Positions 51,107 to 60,046 of a stretch of 64,000 bases of DNA are shown piece by piece. Each line of letters begins with the position of its first letter. Position 1 is the stretch's first letter. The stretch is from Mycolicibacterium sp. GF69. Its GTDB lineage: Bacteria; Actinomycetota; Actinomycetes; Mycobacteriales; Mycobacteriaceae. Below the pieces are notes generated by a model. The model worked only from the letters and a program-made list of their open reading frames with translations. It had not been told where the DNA came from and made no database searches. The DNA lies in assembly GCF_003284965.1 (NCBI RefSeq), contig NZ_QMEW01000001.1, forward strand, positions 310,001 through 374,000. Reading direction: 5' to 3'. Position numbers and translations under genes: made by a program.

Positions 51107-52342
51107 TCAGTCATCCTTGGGGCCTTTGCCGTTCCCGTTGCCCCTGTTCCCGTTGCCCCTGTTCCCGTTCCCGTCGTTGCCCCGTTCGCCCTTGGGCTTT
51201 TTCGGGGCTTCGATCATCGGAGCGACGGTCGACGGCGGTGGTGGCGCAGTCGTCGGCGGCGGCGCGGTGGTCGCGGGCGGCGGCGGCTGCACCCGTGTGC
51301 TGGTGCTGATCGGCTGGGACGGCTGGGTGCTGGACGACGGGTCCAGCGCCAAGGCCAGGCCGGCGACGACGGACGCGACGAACGCCGCGGCCGCCAGCAG
51401 GAGCTTGCGTTCCCGGCTCAGCGGTCTACGGCGCCGCGCGGGGGCGACGTAGTAATTGGCGGAGGGCGCGAACGGTTCGGCCAGGACCTTCGTCGCGGGG
51501 CGAGCGACCGGGGGTGGTGCCACGCCCGTCGTCTCGATGCCGCTCAGCGCGGCGCGCATCTGCTGCGCGCTGCCGAACCGGCGTTCCGCGTCGTGGGCCA
51601 TGGCCCGGTCGATCACCGCCGCCAGCACCGGGTCGACGTCGGGGCGGATCGCCGCGATCGGCGGCGGCGATTGGTCGAGGATCGCCCGCAGCAGCGCGAC
51701 CGGGTTCTCGTGCGGGAACGGGGACCGCCCGGCCAGGGCCTCGTAGCCGAGTACGCCGACCGCATACAGATCGTCGGCCGGCGACGCGGGTGCGCCCGCC
51801 ACCCGCTGCGGGCTCATGTAGGCCATGGTGCCGACGATCTGACCGGTCGCGGTGTGCGCAGCGCCCGCGGTCTTGGCGATGCCGAAGTCGGCGACCTTCA
51901 TCACCTCGCCGTCGGCGGTGACGAGGATGTTGCCGGGTTTGATGTCGCGGTGCAGGATGCCCGCCGCATGCGCGGTGGCCAGCGCCCCGAGCACGTCGGA
52001 AAGCATCGCGCGGACCCGCTGCGCGGGCATCGGTCCCGTCGCGATCAGATCGGCCAGCGTCCGGCCGGGCAGCCGCTCCATCACGATGAACGGCGTCCCG
52101 TCGTGCTCCCCGCTGTCATGTACGGCGACGATGTTCGGGTGGCTCAGCCCGGCCGCGGCCCGTGCCTCGTCCTCGAAGCGGCGGCGCATGTGAGCGTCTT
52201 CGGCAAAGGCCGGGTACAGCAGCTTGATCGCGACCGCGCGGTCCAGTCGGGTGTCCCAGCCGTCGTGCACCTCGGCCATCCCGCCGCGGCCCAGGATGCC
52301 TCGGCGCTCGTAGCGGCCCGCAAGAAGATCGCGGCCCTCCAT
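51107..52342 (-). CDS. Transmembrane Ser/Thr protein kinase (PknB-type)
   Basis: This 411-aa protein has a kinase domain at residues 11-270: glycine loop ILGRGGMAEV, K40, HRDIKPGN (D133), DFG 152-154. The APE motif is replaced by MSPQ, as in other actinobacterial kinases. After a basic juxtamembrane region comes one helix (314-333), then an extracytoplasmic part made only of a Pro/Thr-rich stretch and a Gly-Asn repeat tail (NRGNGNRGNGNGKG). There is no PASTA or other sensor domain. ATG 52342 begins at the usual spacing before the kinase domain. It is divergent from the acyltransferase gene. Substrates are unknown. Confidence 0.92.
   Translation of the reverse strand: MEGRDLLAGRYERRGILGRGGMAEVHDGWDTRLDRAVAIKLLYPAFAEDAHMRRRFEDEARAAAGLSHPNIVAVHDSGEHDGTPFIVMERLPGRTLADLIATGPMPAQRVRAMLSDVLGALATAHAAGILHRDIKPGNILVTADGEVMKVADFGIAKTAGAAHTATGQIVGTMAYMSPQRVAGAPASPADDLYAVGVLGYEALAGRSPFPHENPVALLRAILDQSPPPIAAIRPDVDPVLAAVIDRAMAHDAERRFGSAQQMRAALSGIETTGVAPPPVARPATKVLAEPFAPSANYYVAPARRRRPLSRERKLLLAAAAFVASVVAGLALALDPSSSTQPSQPISTSTRVQPPPPATTAPPPTTAPPPPSTVAPMIEAPKKPKGERGNDGNGNRGNGNRGNGNGKGPKDD
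51131..51175. repeat. 15-bp tandem repeat in the kinase 3' end
   Basis: GTTCCCGTTGCCCCT is present twice in perfect register, followed by a degenerate third unit. In the minus-strand frame it encodes Arg-Gly-Asn-Gly-Asn repeats in the kinase C-terminal tail. Length variation between strains is expected. Confidence 0.8.
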
Positions 52343-52416
52343 GCGGGATAAGGTAGCCGCACCGGCAGTGCCACAAACAAGCCGCATTTGGCCTGCACAG
52401 CTGCACTCGGCTAAAC

Positions 52417-52430
52417 TAGAACACGTTTCA
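52417..52430. promoter_or_regulatory. KstR-consensus operator upstream of the LPLAT gene
   Basis: TAGAACACGTTTCA fits TNNAACNNGTTNNA, the published KstR operator, at every fixed position. It lies 23 bp before the acyltransferase ATG and 75 bp before the divergent kinase start. KstR represses cholesterol and lipid catabolism genes in mycobacteria. Function at this site is inferred from the motif alone. Confidence 0.6.
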
Positions 52431-52452
52431 GTTTTCGATCGGAGGGAATCCG

Positions 52453-53262
52453 ATGGCCACCGCCGACACCGAGCCGTCGCAGCTCACCAAATGGGATCCG
52501 GGGCTGACCGAGCGGTTCTTCGCCGTCACCCGCCCCTTCCTCAAGCGCTACTTCCGTTCCGAAGTGCGCGGCCTGGAGAACCTGCCGGCCGGCGGAGCGC
52601 TGGTGGTGTCCAACCACTCCGGCGGCATGCTGCCGATGGATGTGCCGATTCTGGCCGCGGACTTCTACGAACACCACGGCTACGACCGTCCGCTGTACAC
52701 GCTGAGCCACGACATTCTGATGGTCGGCCCGACCGGCGAGTTCTTCCGCAAGATCGGCTACATCAGCGCCAACCACCGCAACGCCGACGAGGCGCTGCGC
52801 TCCGGCGGTCTGGTGGTGGTGTTCCCCGGCGGCGACTACGACGTCTACCGTCCGACGTTGTCGGAGAACGTCATCGACTTCGGCGGCCGCACCGGTTACA
52901 TCAAGGCCGCGCTGAATGCCGGCGTGCCGATCGTCCCGACGGTCGGCATCGGTGGTCAGGAGACGCAGATATTCCTGTCGCGCGGCACCTGGCTGGCCGA
53001 GCGCCTCGGGCCGATCGCCCGCCTGGCCCGCACCAAAATCATGCCGATCTCGTTCGGCTTTCCGTTCGGCCTGTCGCTCGTGGTCCCGCCGAACCTTCCG
53101 CTGCCGTCCAAGATCGTCATGCAGGTGCTGGCGCCCATCGACATCGCAGCCGAGTTCGGGGACGACCCGGACATCGACGAGGTCGACGCGCATGTGCGCC
53201 GCGTGATGCAGCGGGCCCTGGACGAGCTGGCCACCGAGCGCCGCCTTCCGGTGTTGGGTTGA
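52453..53262 (+). CDS. Lysophospholipid/acylglycerol acyltransferase (LPLAT, PlsC-like)
   Basis: This 269-aa membrane-associated acyltransferase has the block-I His in VVSNHSGGMLPMD and the block-III FPGG in VVVFPGGDYDVYRP. The sequence is nearer to the MGAT/DGAT-like LPLAT group than to PlsC, as the block-I Asp is displaced. ATG follows GGAGGG by a normal spacing. It is upstream of an esterase on the same strand and preceded by a KstR-type site. A role in acylglycerol synthesis would fit the nearby WS/DGAT, but acyl donor and acceptor are not known. Confidence 0.87.
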   Translation: MATADTEPSQLTKWDPGLTERFFAVTRPFLKRYFRSEVRGLENLPAGGALVVSNHSGGMLPMDVPILAADFYEHHGYDRPLYTLSHDILMVGPTGEFFRKIGYISANHRNADEALRSGGLVVVFPGGDYDVYRPTLSENVIDFGGRTGYIKAALNAGVPIVPTVGIGGQETQIFLSRGTWLAERLGPIARLARTKIMPISFGFPFGLSLVVPPNLPLPSKIVMQVLAPIDIAAEFGDDPDIDEVDAHVRRVMQRALDELATERRLPVLG

Positions 53263-53315
53263 GCAAGGTTTCGAAGAGGTTTCGGAGGCTGGTCGTGCGG
53301 CTATGACGGACCTCG

Positions 53316-54590
53316 ATGACTAAACGCCGTTACCCGGTGCTGCGCGCGGCAGCCGAACTCGTCAATGCCGCCAACGGTGTGCGGCCGCTGGGCCGCGAAG
53401 GCTACATCACCCTGCCGGTGTTCGCGTTCGGCTGGCCGACCACCGAGGCCGCTCCCCTGTATCTGGGCGGTTCGCTGCTGGACGCGGCGCGGCGCGGTCT
53501 ACGGGGTGACTTCCGCGGGGCGCGGGGCCGTATCGCGTTGACGCTGACCGCGATCGCCTGGGCCCTGCTCGGTTTGATCATGTATCGCAACGCGACGTCG
53601 AAGCGGTACTTCGAGGAGCCGCTGCGCGAGGCGCTCGGCGACGACTACGAGCGGGTTGCCGCCGAGTCGCAGCGCGCGCGCAGACGCCAACTGGTTGGCG
53701 TCCCGCCGAACGAGCTGATGCGCCGCCGCTACGTCGAGAAGGCCAACACCGTCCAGTACGGGCCGCACGGCCGCGTCAACCGCGCCGACATCTGGCGCCG
53801 TGCCGACCTGCCGCGCGACGGCAAGGCACCGGTGCTGTTGCAGGTGCCCGGCGGAGCGTGGGCGATCGGCATGCGGCGGCCGCAGGCATATCCCTTGCTG
53901 AGCCACATGGCCGAGCGCGGATGGATTTGCGTATCGATCGACTACCGGGTCAGCCCACGCAACACCTGGCCCGCGCACATCGTCGACGTCAAGCGGGCAC
54001 TGGCGTGGATCAAAGAACACATCGCCGACTACGGCGGGGACCCCGAGTTCGTCGCGATCACCGGCGGATCGGCGGGCGGCCACCTGTCTTCGCTGGCCGC
54101 CTTGACCCCGGATGATCCACAGTGGCAACCGGGTTTCGAGGACGCCGACACCTCCGTGGTGGCCGCCGTGCCGATCTACGGCCGATACGACTGGGTGTCG
54201 TCGAAAGGCTCCGGTCGCAAAGAGTTCATCGCCTTCCTGCAGAAGTTCGTTGTCAAGAAACCCATCGTCGAGAACAGGCAGACCTATGTCGACGCCTCCT
54301 CGATTCTGCGGGTGCGTGCCGACGCACCACCGTTTTTCGTGCTGCACGGTCAGGACGACTCGATCATTCCCGTGCAGGAGGGCCGCGACTTCGTCGAGGC
54401 GTTACGGGAGGTGTCCACCTCGACCGTCGCCTACGCCGAAATCCCGCACGCACAACACGCATTCGACTTCTACGGTTCGCCGCGCGCGCACTACACCGCG
54501 CAGGCCGTCGAGAAGTTCCTTTCGTGGGTGCATGCCAAGCGCCAAGCGCCGCGTGGCCGACTACAGGACATAAAGGCAGCGGAGGCGTAG
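53316..54590 (+). CDS. lipC: HSL-family esterase/lipase (LipC-like)
   Basis: This 424-aa alpha/beta hydrolase has nucleophile S252 (GGSAGGHL), acid D347 or D348 (LHGQDDSIIPV) and H381 (PHAQHAFDF). The oxyanion motif is PGGAW rather than the classical HGGG. An N-terminal hydrophobic segment at about 72-90 suggests membrane association. It resembles M. tuberculosis LipC (Rv0220), a cell-surface esterase. It converges on the WS/DGAT gene across 21 bp and follows the LPLAT gene by 53 bp. Confidence 0.88.
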   Translation: MTKRRYPVLRAAAELVNAANGVRPLGREGYITLPVFAFGWPTTEAAPLYLGGSLLDAARRGLRGDFRGARGRIALTLTAIAWALLGLIMYRNATSKRYFEEPLREALGDDYERVAAESQRARRRQLVGVPPNELMRRRYVEKANTVQYGPHGRVNRADIWRRADLPRDGKAPVLLQVPGGAWAIGMRRPQAYPLLSHMAERGWICVSIDYRVSPRNTWPAHIVDVKRALAWIKEHIADYGGDPEFVAITGGSAGGHLSSLAALTPDDPQWQPGFEDADTSVVAAVPIYGRYDWVSSKGSGRKEFIAFLQKFVVKKPIVENRQTYVDASSILRVRADAPPFFVLHGQDDSIIPVQEGRDFVEALREVSTSTVAYAEIPHAQHAFDFYGSPRAHYTAQAVEKFLSWVHAKRQAPRGRLQDIKAAEA

Positions 54591-54611
54591 CTCCACCGGC
54601 CGCCGGTCGCC

Positions 54612-56030
54612 CTATTGCGCCATAGCGGACTCGACCACCGTGAGCTCTGCGGAAAGCCCTGCGGCACGACGAATTTCGATGAACGCGTCGAGCATGGCGC
54701 CGGTCAACTCGTGCGGGTCTTCGAGTGTGGCGCCGTCGCACAGCACCGAGATGTTGAGCTGGTCGACGTAGCTCCACACTGTGATGTTCAAGCCGCTCCC
54801 GGTGGTGAGCGGGCCGACGGAGTAGATCTCGGTGACCAGCGCGCCGCCGACTCTGCCTGGCTCCCGAGGACCCGGTACGTTGGATATCGGCAGGTTCAAA
54901 ATTTTGTTCTGGCCGTCTTTTTCGGCCAGCCAGGCGAACAAGCGCTCCGCAGGAGCCTGCGGCAGATACGCCGACCACCGGCTCACCAGCTCCGGACCCA
55001 TCAGGTGGTGGGTCTCCTTGGCCTCCACCGCGGCATCGTGCACCGCCTGCACCCGCTGCAGCGGATCGTCGAGTTGGACGGGCACCGTCATCATCACCCC
55101 GGTGAAGTAGTTACCCGAGATGCGCTCCCGCGAGAAGTCGAAACTGACTGGGACAGAGGCCAACAGCGGATGGTCGGCGTGCCCGTCGTACTTCAGCGAT
55201 AGCTCGCGCAGCGCACCCGCTGAAATCGCGAGCACCATGTCATTGATCGTCACACCCAGATGCTTTGCCGTCTCTTTGACGTCGGCGAGCGCCAGGGTGG
55301 CGGTGGCGAACTTGCGCTGCGCGTCGACGCGATGGTTCATGAACGACGGCGGCGGTGCGAAGGGTCGGGTGAGTTCGGGCGAGAGCTTCTTCGCGCTCTT
55401 GCGCACGCGCTGGATGCCTTGCGCCGTGTACCGCATGACGCCGGGCAACCGGCCGATCTGGCGCATATGGTCGGCGAACGCGGTCCGCACCAACTCCGCC
55501 CTGCCGGGCGGTGGATCGGTGGCGTACGAATCGCGTTCGAGCTGCGGGCCGGCCTCCAGATCCATCCCGCGGGCCAGCAGATTGGCCGAGGCCACCCCGT
55601 CGGCGAGCGCATGGTGGATCTTGCCCAGCACCGCGATCCTGCCGTTGGCCAAACCCTCGATGAAATACATCTCCCACAGCGGCCTGGTCCGATCCAGCGG
55701 CGTGCTGGCGATCTGACCGATCGCTTCGTCGAGTTGACGGCGGCCACCGGGGCTGTCCACCCGCCACGGCCGCACGTGGTACTCGAGGTCGACCTCGCAG
55801 TTCTCCCGCCACATCGGGTGGTGGAACTTGAACGGAATGTCGACGAGCTCATAGCGGAACGGGTCGAGTTTGTAGAGCCGCCCGTGGATCACACGGCGGA
55901 ACTCGTCGATACCGAAGGTCCGCTCGCCCAGCTCCGACAGGTCGATCACTGCGAGCTTGAGGGTATGCATGTGCACCGTCGGCGTTTCGGTGTACAGCAG
56001 GATCGCATCCCAGCCGCTGAGCCTCTTCAC
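54612..56030 (-). CDS. Wax ester synthase/diacylglycerol acyltransferase (WS/DGAT, Rv0221-like)
   Basis: This 472-aa enzyme makes triacylglycerol or wax esters from acyl-CoA and diacylglycerol or alcohol. The catalytic motif HHxxxDG is intact at H139-H140-x3-D144-G145 (HHALADG). The second family motif is NLPISNVPGPREP and the third is NITVWSYVDQLNIS. Start is a GTG at 56030, 23 bp after the stop of the esterase upstream, so the two share a transcript. Pairing an esterase with a TAG synthase suggests local control of lipid-store turnover. Confidence 0.93.
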   Translation of the reverse strand: MKRLSGWDAILLYTETPTVHMHTLKLAVIDLSELGERTFGIDEFRRVIHGRLYKLDPFRYELVDIPFKFHHPMWRENCEVDLEYHVRPWRVDSPGGRRQLDEAIGQIASTPLDRTRPLWEMYFIEGLANGRIAVLGKIHHALADGVASANLLARGMDLEAGPQLERDSYATDPPPGRAELVRTAFADHMRQIGRLPGVMRYTAQGIQRVRKSAKKLSPELTRPFAPPPSFMNHRVDAQRKFATATLALADVKETAKHLGVTINDMVLAISAGALRELSLKYDGHADHPLLASVPVSFDFSRERISGNYFTGVMMTVPVQLDDPLQRVQAVHDAAVEAKETHHLMGPELVSRWSAYLPQAPAERLFAWLAEKDGQNKILNLPISNVPGPREPGRVGGALVTEIYSVGPLTTGSGLNITVWSYVDQLNISVLCDGATLEDPHELTGAMLDAFIEIRRAAGLSAELTVVESAMAQ

Positions 56031-56053
56031 GTCGCCACCCCCTCCGGAGGTGC

Positions 56054-57277
56054 CTATATAACCTCTTTGGCCCCGACCAGTGTCCGGTTTCGGTGAATCT
56101 GGTTCAGGAACAAGCCGATTGCCGTTGCCGCCGAACCGGTTCTGGCGCCGTCGGTCATGTCGAATGCGTGTCCGGCGCCGGGTAGTTCGACGTAACTCAC
56201 CGCTGAGCGGGACACCGCGCGCAGCCGTTCTACGAAGGCGCGGGCTTGGGCCACCGGGATGACGCTGTCGCCGGTGCCGTGCACGACCAGAAATGGCGGC
56301 GCCTTGCGGTGAATCCGGGCGATCGGCGACGCCTTGCGGAAGACGTCGGGGTGATCGGCGAGCTTGCGCCCGACCACCACGCGCTCGAGGAAATCGACGA
56401 ACCGTACCCGCTCGACGGTCGAGCGATCCTCCCAGCAGTACCGCCCGTAGATCGGGACGACCGCGTCGACCGACGTATCCGATCCCTCCGGCAACTCCGC
56501 CTGCAGTTCCGGGTCGTTGGCCGTCAGGCCGGCCAGCGCGGCCAGGTGGCCGCCCGCCGACGTCCCTGCGACCGCGACGAACTCGCGGTCACCGCCGAAC
56601 TTGTCGACGTTGGCGCGAGCCCAGGCGATCGCGGTCTTGACATCGTGGATGTGGGCCGGCCACCGGTTATGCGGTGCCACCCGATAGTCGATAGACAGGC
56701 ACACCCAGCCCTTTTCGGCGAGGTGGGACATCAACGCGTAGCCCTGCAGGATCCGGCGACCGTGCACCCAGGCGCCACCCGGCACGAAGATCAGCACGGG
56801 TGCGGGCACGGCCGGTAACTCCTTGGGGCGCCACACGTCGAGAAGTTGCGACGGCCGCGGCCCGTACTGCACCGAGGTGCGGTACACGCTGCGGCGATGC
56901 TCGCGCACCTTCCACAGCGGCGGCATCGGGTCCGGCGCGGGCCAGTCGACGGCGAGGTCGTTGGAGTTGACGACGCCGCGCAGCGCGGCCGCGGTGACGG
57001 TGTTGGTGCTGTCGCGTTCGGTCTTTCTCAGTTCAGCGTCACCAGGACTAAGCCATGACTTGACCGTCGCACCGAGGAAATCGGGCAGGTGACGGTAACC
57101 CCACACGCTCATCGCGGTCGCAGCACCCAGCGGCTCTAGATGTTTTCCGATGACCGGCAGCGAAGCCGATGCCACGCTCATCGCCAGCATGTAGTCCGAT
57201 GGACCGGCGTTCAGCAACCATCGAGCACGTGTCCAGAGGGTCGGGCCCGGATATCGGGCGGCTGGTCGCACCGTCAT
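56054..57277 (-). CDS. HSL-family esterase (second LipC-like paralogue)
   Basis: This 407-aa alpha/beta hydrolase has GTSAGGH (nucleophile Ser), GTGDSVIP (acid) and GAGHAFD (His), with PGGAW in place of HGGG as in the gene at 53316; the two share SIDYRV, WPAHI-D-K and IYGRY blocks and are clearly paralogues. The ATG at 57277 is chosen over the TTG/GTG-type extension to 57343 because TACAGT lies exactly 6 nt upstream, as in leaderless genes. It heads the operon with WS/DGAT and is divergent from the fused FadE across 165 bp. Confidence 0.85.
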   Translation of the reverse strand: MTVRPAARYPGPTLWTRARWLLNAGPSDYMLAMSVASASLPVIGKHLEPLGAATAMSVWGYRHLPDFLGATVKSWLSPGDAELRKTERDSTNTVTAAALRGVVNSNDLAVDWPAPDPMPPLWKVREHRRSVYRTSVQYGPRPSQLLDVWRPKELPAVPAPVLIFVPGGAWVHGRRILQGYALMSHLAEKGWVCLSIDYRVAPHNRWPAHIHDVKTAIAWARANVDKFGGDREFVAVAGTSAGGHLAALAGLTANDPELQAELPEGSDTSVDAVVPIYGRYCWEDRSTVERVRFVDFLERVVVGRKLADHPDVFRKASPIARIHRKAPPFLVVHGTGDSVIPVAQARAFVERLRAVSRSAVSYVELPGAGHAFDMTDGARTGSAATAIGLFLNQIHRNRTLVGAKEVI

Positions 57278-57442
57278 TGCGCGACTGTACCGCGGGGCTC
57301 CCGACGCGGACGACACCTTTGCCCAAGTGTCTACCCGTGACATTTCTTCAGCCGTGGCAGCGGGCGCGTCCCTGTATCCGGACCTGCGGCTGAGGACTAG
57401 CGTGACTCGACGTCCGTCAACTTCGCCAAGAGGACTTCCACC

Positions 57443-59611
57443 GTGAGTAAGTCAGCGCTTGCCATTACCGAAGAGCACGTCGACCTGGCCGATGCGGCGT
57501 TCGGTCAACTCGACCGGGTGAAAAGCCGGGCGGCCACCCGCGCGACCCTGGACGACGGGTCCTCGCATCCCCCCGAGATCTGGTCAGCCGCGGCGGACCT
57601 GGGCTGGACCGGGCTGGCGATCGCCGAGGAGTACGGCGGTTCGGGGTTTGGCCTCGCTGAACTTGCGGTCGTGCTGGAGGCGCAGGGCCACGAACTGTGT
57701 CCCGGCCCGTTCTTACCCAGCGTGGCAGCCGCGGTGGTGATCGACCGGTGCGCGCCGGATTCGGTTCGGGCGGAGCTGCTTCCGGGATTGGCGGGCGGCA
57801 GCACTGTCGGTGCGCTTGCGGTATCGGGCAGCGTCAAAATCGGCTCCGACCTGACAATCACGGGCGACAGCCCCGCGGTGCTGGGGGTGCCGGACGCCGA
57901 TCTGCTGGTGCTGATCGCCGGCGACGACGTCGTCGTTGTCGACGCGACAGCAGATGGCGTCACGGTCACCGCGCTCGACTCGATCGATACTTCACGCAGC
58001 CTCGGTGCGGTCGCGCTGAGCGGTGTGGCGGTCGCCGAGGACCGTGTGCTGCGTGGCGCAGCACGCAAGGCGCGCACGGTGTTTCGTATCCTGGCGGCTG
58101 CGGAGGCCGTCGGCGTGAGCTGGGCCGCCATGGAAATGGCGGTCGAGTACGCCAAGGTACGTGAGCAGTTCGGCCGCACAATCGGTACCTTCCAGGCCGT
58201 CAAGCACCACGCCGCGAACATGCTGGTCAACGCCGAGGAAACCACCGCAGCGACGTGGGACGCGGCTCGCGCCGACGATCTGGACAGCGCGTGGTTCGCC
58301 GCCGCGGTCGCGGCTTCGCACGCGATCCGCACCCAGATTTTCAACGCGGAGACCAACATTCAGTTGCACGGCGGCATCGGTTTCACGTGGGAGCACGATG
58401 CGCACCTCTACCTCCGGCGGGCTCGGACGCTCGCCGCGCTGATGGCCGAGGCCGGTGATCCGCTGGCCGACATCGTGGAGGCACAGCGCAGCGGGAAGGC
58501 GCACGGCGCATCGTTCACGCTGCCCTCCGATGCGGAGCAGTTCCGCAAGCAGGCCCGCGAGGCGGTCGCCAAGCTCCGCTCCCTACCCGAGGACCAGCAG
58601 CGCGACTTCCTGGTCGAGTCCGGTTATCTGGTGCCGCACTGGCCCAAGCCGTGGGGGCGCGCCGCAGAAGTGCTCGAACAGTTGGTGATCGAAGAGGAAT
58701 TCGCCGGTGTCGAGCGGCCCGACATGGGCATCACCGGATGGGTGACGTTGACCATCGCGCAGGCCGGCACCGACGATCAGCGGGATCGTTGGGTCGAGCC
58801 GGTGCTGCGCGGCGAGGTGATGTGGTGCCAGCTGTTCTCCGAACCCGGCGCGGGTTCGGACGCCGCAGCGGTGCGGACGTCGGCGAAGAAGGTCGACGGT
58901 GGCTGGCGGGTGACCGGTCAGAAGGTGTGGACCAGTTTGGCCCACCTGTGCCAGTGGGGTCTGGCCACCGTCCGCACCGATCCCGACGCACCCAAGCACG
59001 TCGGCGTGACGATGATGGCGATCGACATGAAAGCGCCCGGCGTGACGGTGAACCCGCTTAAGGGGCTCACCGGGCACGCGCATTTCAACGAGGTCTTCTT
59101 CGACGACGTCTTCGTTCCGGACGCCGATGTGGTCGGCGACGTGAACAAAGGGTGGCTGGTGGCCCGCGCGACGCTGGGCAACGAACGCATCTCGATCGGC
59201 GGCGGTTCAGGCGGCACAACCGGATTCACCGCCGCGGACCTGGTCGCGCTGCTCGACGGTGCGCCCGCCGCAACACGGCCGAACTACGTGCGGCGCGCGG
59301 GCGAGGCCATCGCGGAGACGCATACGCTGCGGCTGCTGAACCTGCGCCGGGTGACCCGGGCCATCGCCGGGTCGGAGCCGGGGCCGGAAGGCAACGTCAC
59401 CAAGCTGTTGGTGGCCGAATCCGGCCAGCGGACGACCGAACTGGCCATGGAGCTGGCGGGATCGGCCGCCGTCACCGGGCAGACGCCCACCCTGACACAG
59501 GCCTACCTCGGCAACCGGGCGATGACGATCGCGGGTGGGACTTCGGAGATCACGCGCAATACGATCGCCGAACGGATCCTGGGTCTGCCGCGTGACCCCT
59601 TGCTGAAATAG
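57443..59611 (+). CDS. Fused tandem acyl-CoA dehydrogenase (FadE6/FadE34 type)
   Basis: This 722-aa protein is two acyl-CoA dehydrogenase units in tandem. The N-terminal half (about 1-355) ends with HGGIGFTWEHDAHLYLRRA. The C-terminal half has the FAD-side loop SEPGAGSDAAAVRTS and ends IAGGTSEITRNTIAERILG. Such fusions, like M. tuberculosis FadE6 and FadE34, mimic the alpha2beta2 FadE heteromers used on sterol side chains or other bulky acyl-CoAs. GTG start with AAGAGGA upstream. Its stop codon directly abuts that of the convergent membrane-protein gene. The substrate is not known. Confidence 0.92.
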   Translation: MSKSALAITEEHVDLADAAFGQLDRVKSRAATRATLDDGSSHPPEIWSAAADLGWTGLAIAEEYGGSGFGLAELAVVLEAQGHELCPGPFLPSVAAAVVIDRCAPDSVRAELLPGLAGGSTVGALAVSGSVKIGSDLTITGDSPAVLGVPDADLLVLIAGDDVVVVDATADGVTVTALDSIDTSRSLGAVALSGVAVAEDRVLRGAARKARTVFRILAAAEAVGVSWAAMEMAVEYAKVREQFGRTIGTFQAVKHHAANMLVNAEETTAATWDAARADDLDSAWFAAAVAASHAIRTQIFNAETNIQLHGGIGFTWEHDAHLYLRRARTLAALMAEAGDPLADIVEAQRSGKAHGASFTLPSDAEQFRKQAREAVAKLRSLPEDQQRDFLVESGYLVPHWPKPWGRAAEVLEQLVIEEEFAGVERPDMGITGWVTLTIAQAGTDDQRDRWVEPVLRGEVMWCQLFSEPGAGSDAAAVRTSAKKVDGGWRVTGQKVWTSLAHLCQWGLATVRTDPDAPKHVGVTMMAIDMKAPGVTVNPLKGLTGHAHFNEVFFDDVFVPDADVVGDVNKGWLVARATLGNERISIGGGSGGTTGFTAADLVALLDGAPAATRPNYVRRAGEAIAETHTLRLLNLRRVTRAIAGSEPGPEGNVTKLLVAESGQRTTELAMELAGSAAVTGQTPTLTQAYLGNRAMTIAGGTSEITRNTIAERILGLPRDPLLK

Positions 59612-60046
59612 TCAGGCCAGCAGGACAACTCCGCCGACGATCAGCGCGACCACCTTCACCGCTTCGAACGCGACGTAGACATAGTGGACGCGGGAGCGAC
59701 CCGTCGGGGCTTGTCCCGGCGGCGTCGCCAGAACGGCGTCCGAGCGGCGGTTGAGCGCGGGCCGGACCCCGACCAATTGAGCGGCCAGCGCGACAACGAC
59801 GACGACGACCGCGACGACGGCGGCAGGCGCCGGACGCTCGATCACGACGGCGATCACCAGGATCACCGCCAGCGCCGCCTCGATGCTGTTGAGCGCGCGG
59901 AACACCAGTCGACCGATGCCGAGTCCGACCTGCAGGGACACTCCGGGCGCCCGGAATTTCAGCGGTGCTTCGACGAAGGAGATCGCGAGCACCATGCCCA
60001 ACCAGACGAAGATGACCGCTATTGCGATCGCGTGTGCCACAGTCAC
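59612..60046 (-). CDS. Four-helix membrane protein, last gene of the hemerythrin operon
   Basis: This 144-aa protein has four hydrophobic segments, about residues 2-21, 47-66, 72-93 and 124-143. A conserved-looking acidic residue follows the first helix (SFVEAPLKFRAPG), and an RSRVHYVYVAFEAVK block precedes the last. The GTG start overlaps the TGA of the upstream regulator by 4 bases and has AGGAGGG upstream, so it is translationally coupled. I do not recognise the family with certainty; small DUF4149-like or cytochrome-related membrane proteins have this shape. Its place after a redox-type regulator suggests a role in the same response. Confidence 0.75.
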   Translation of the reverse strand: MTVAHAIAIAVIFVWLGMVLAISFVEAPLKFRAPGVSLQVGLGIGRLVFRALNSIEAALAVILVIAVVIERPAPAAVVAVVVVVVALAAQLVGVRPALNRRSDAVLATPPGQAPTGRSRVHYVYVAFEAVKVVALIVGGVVLLA

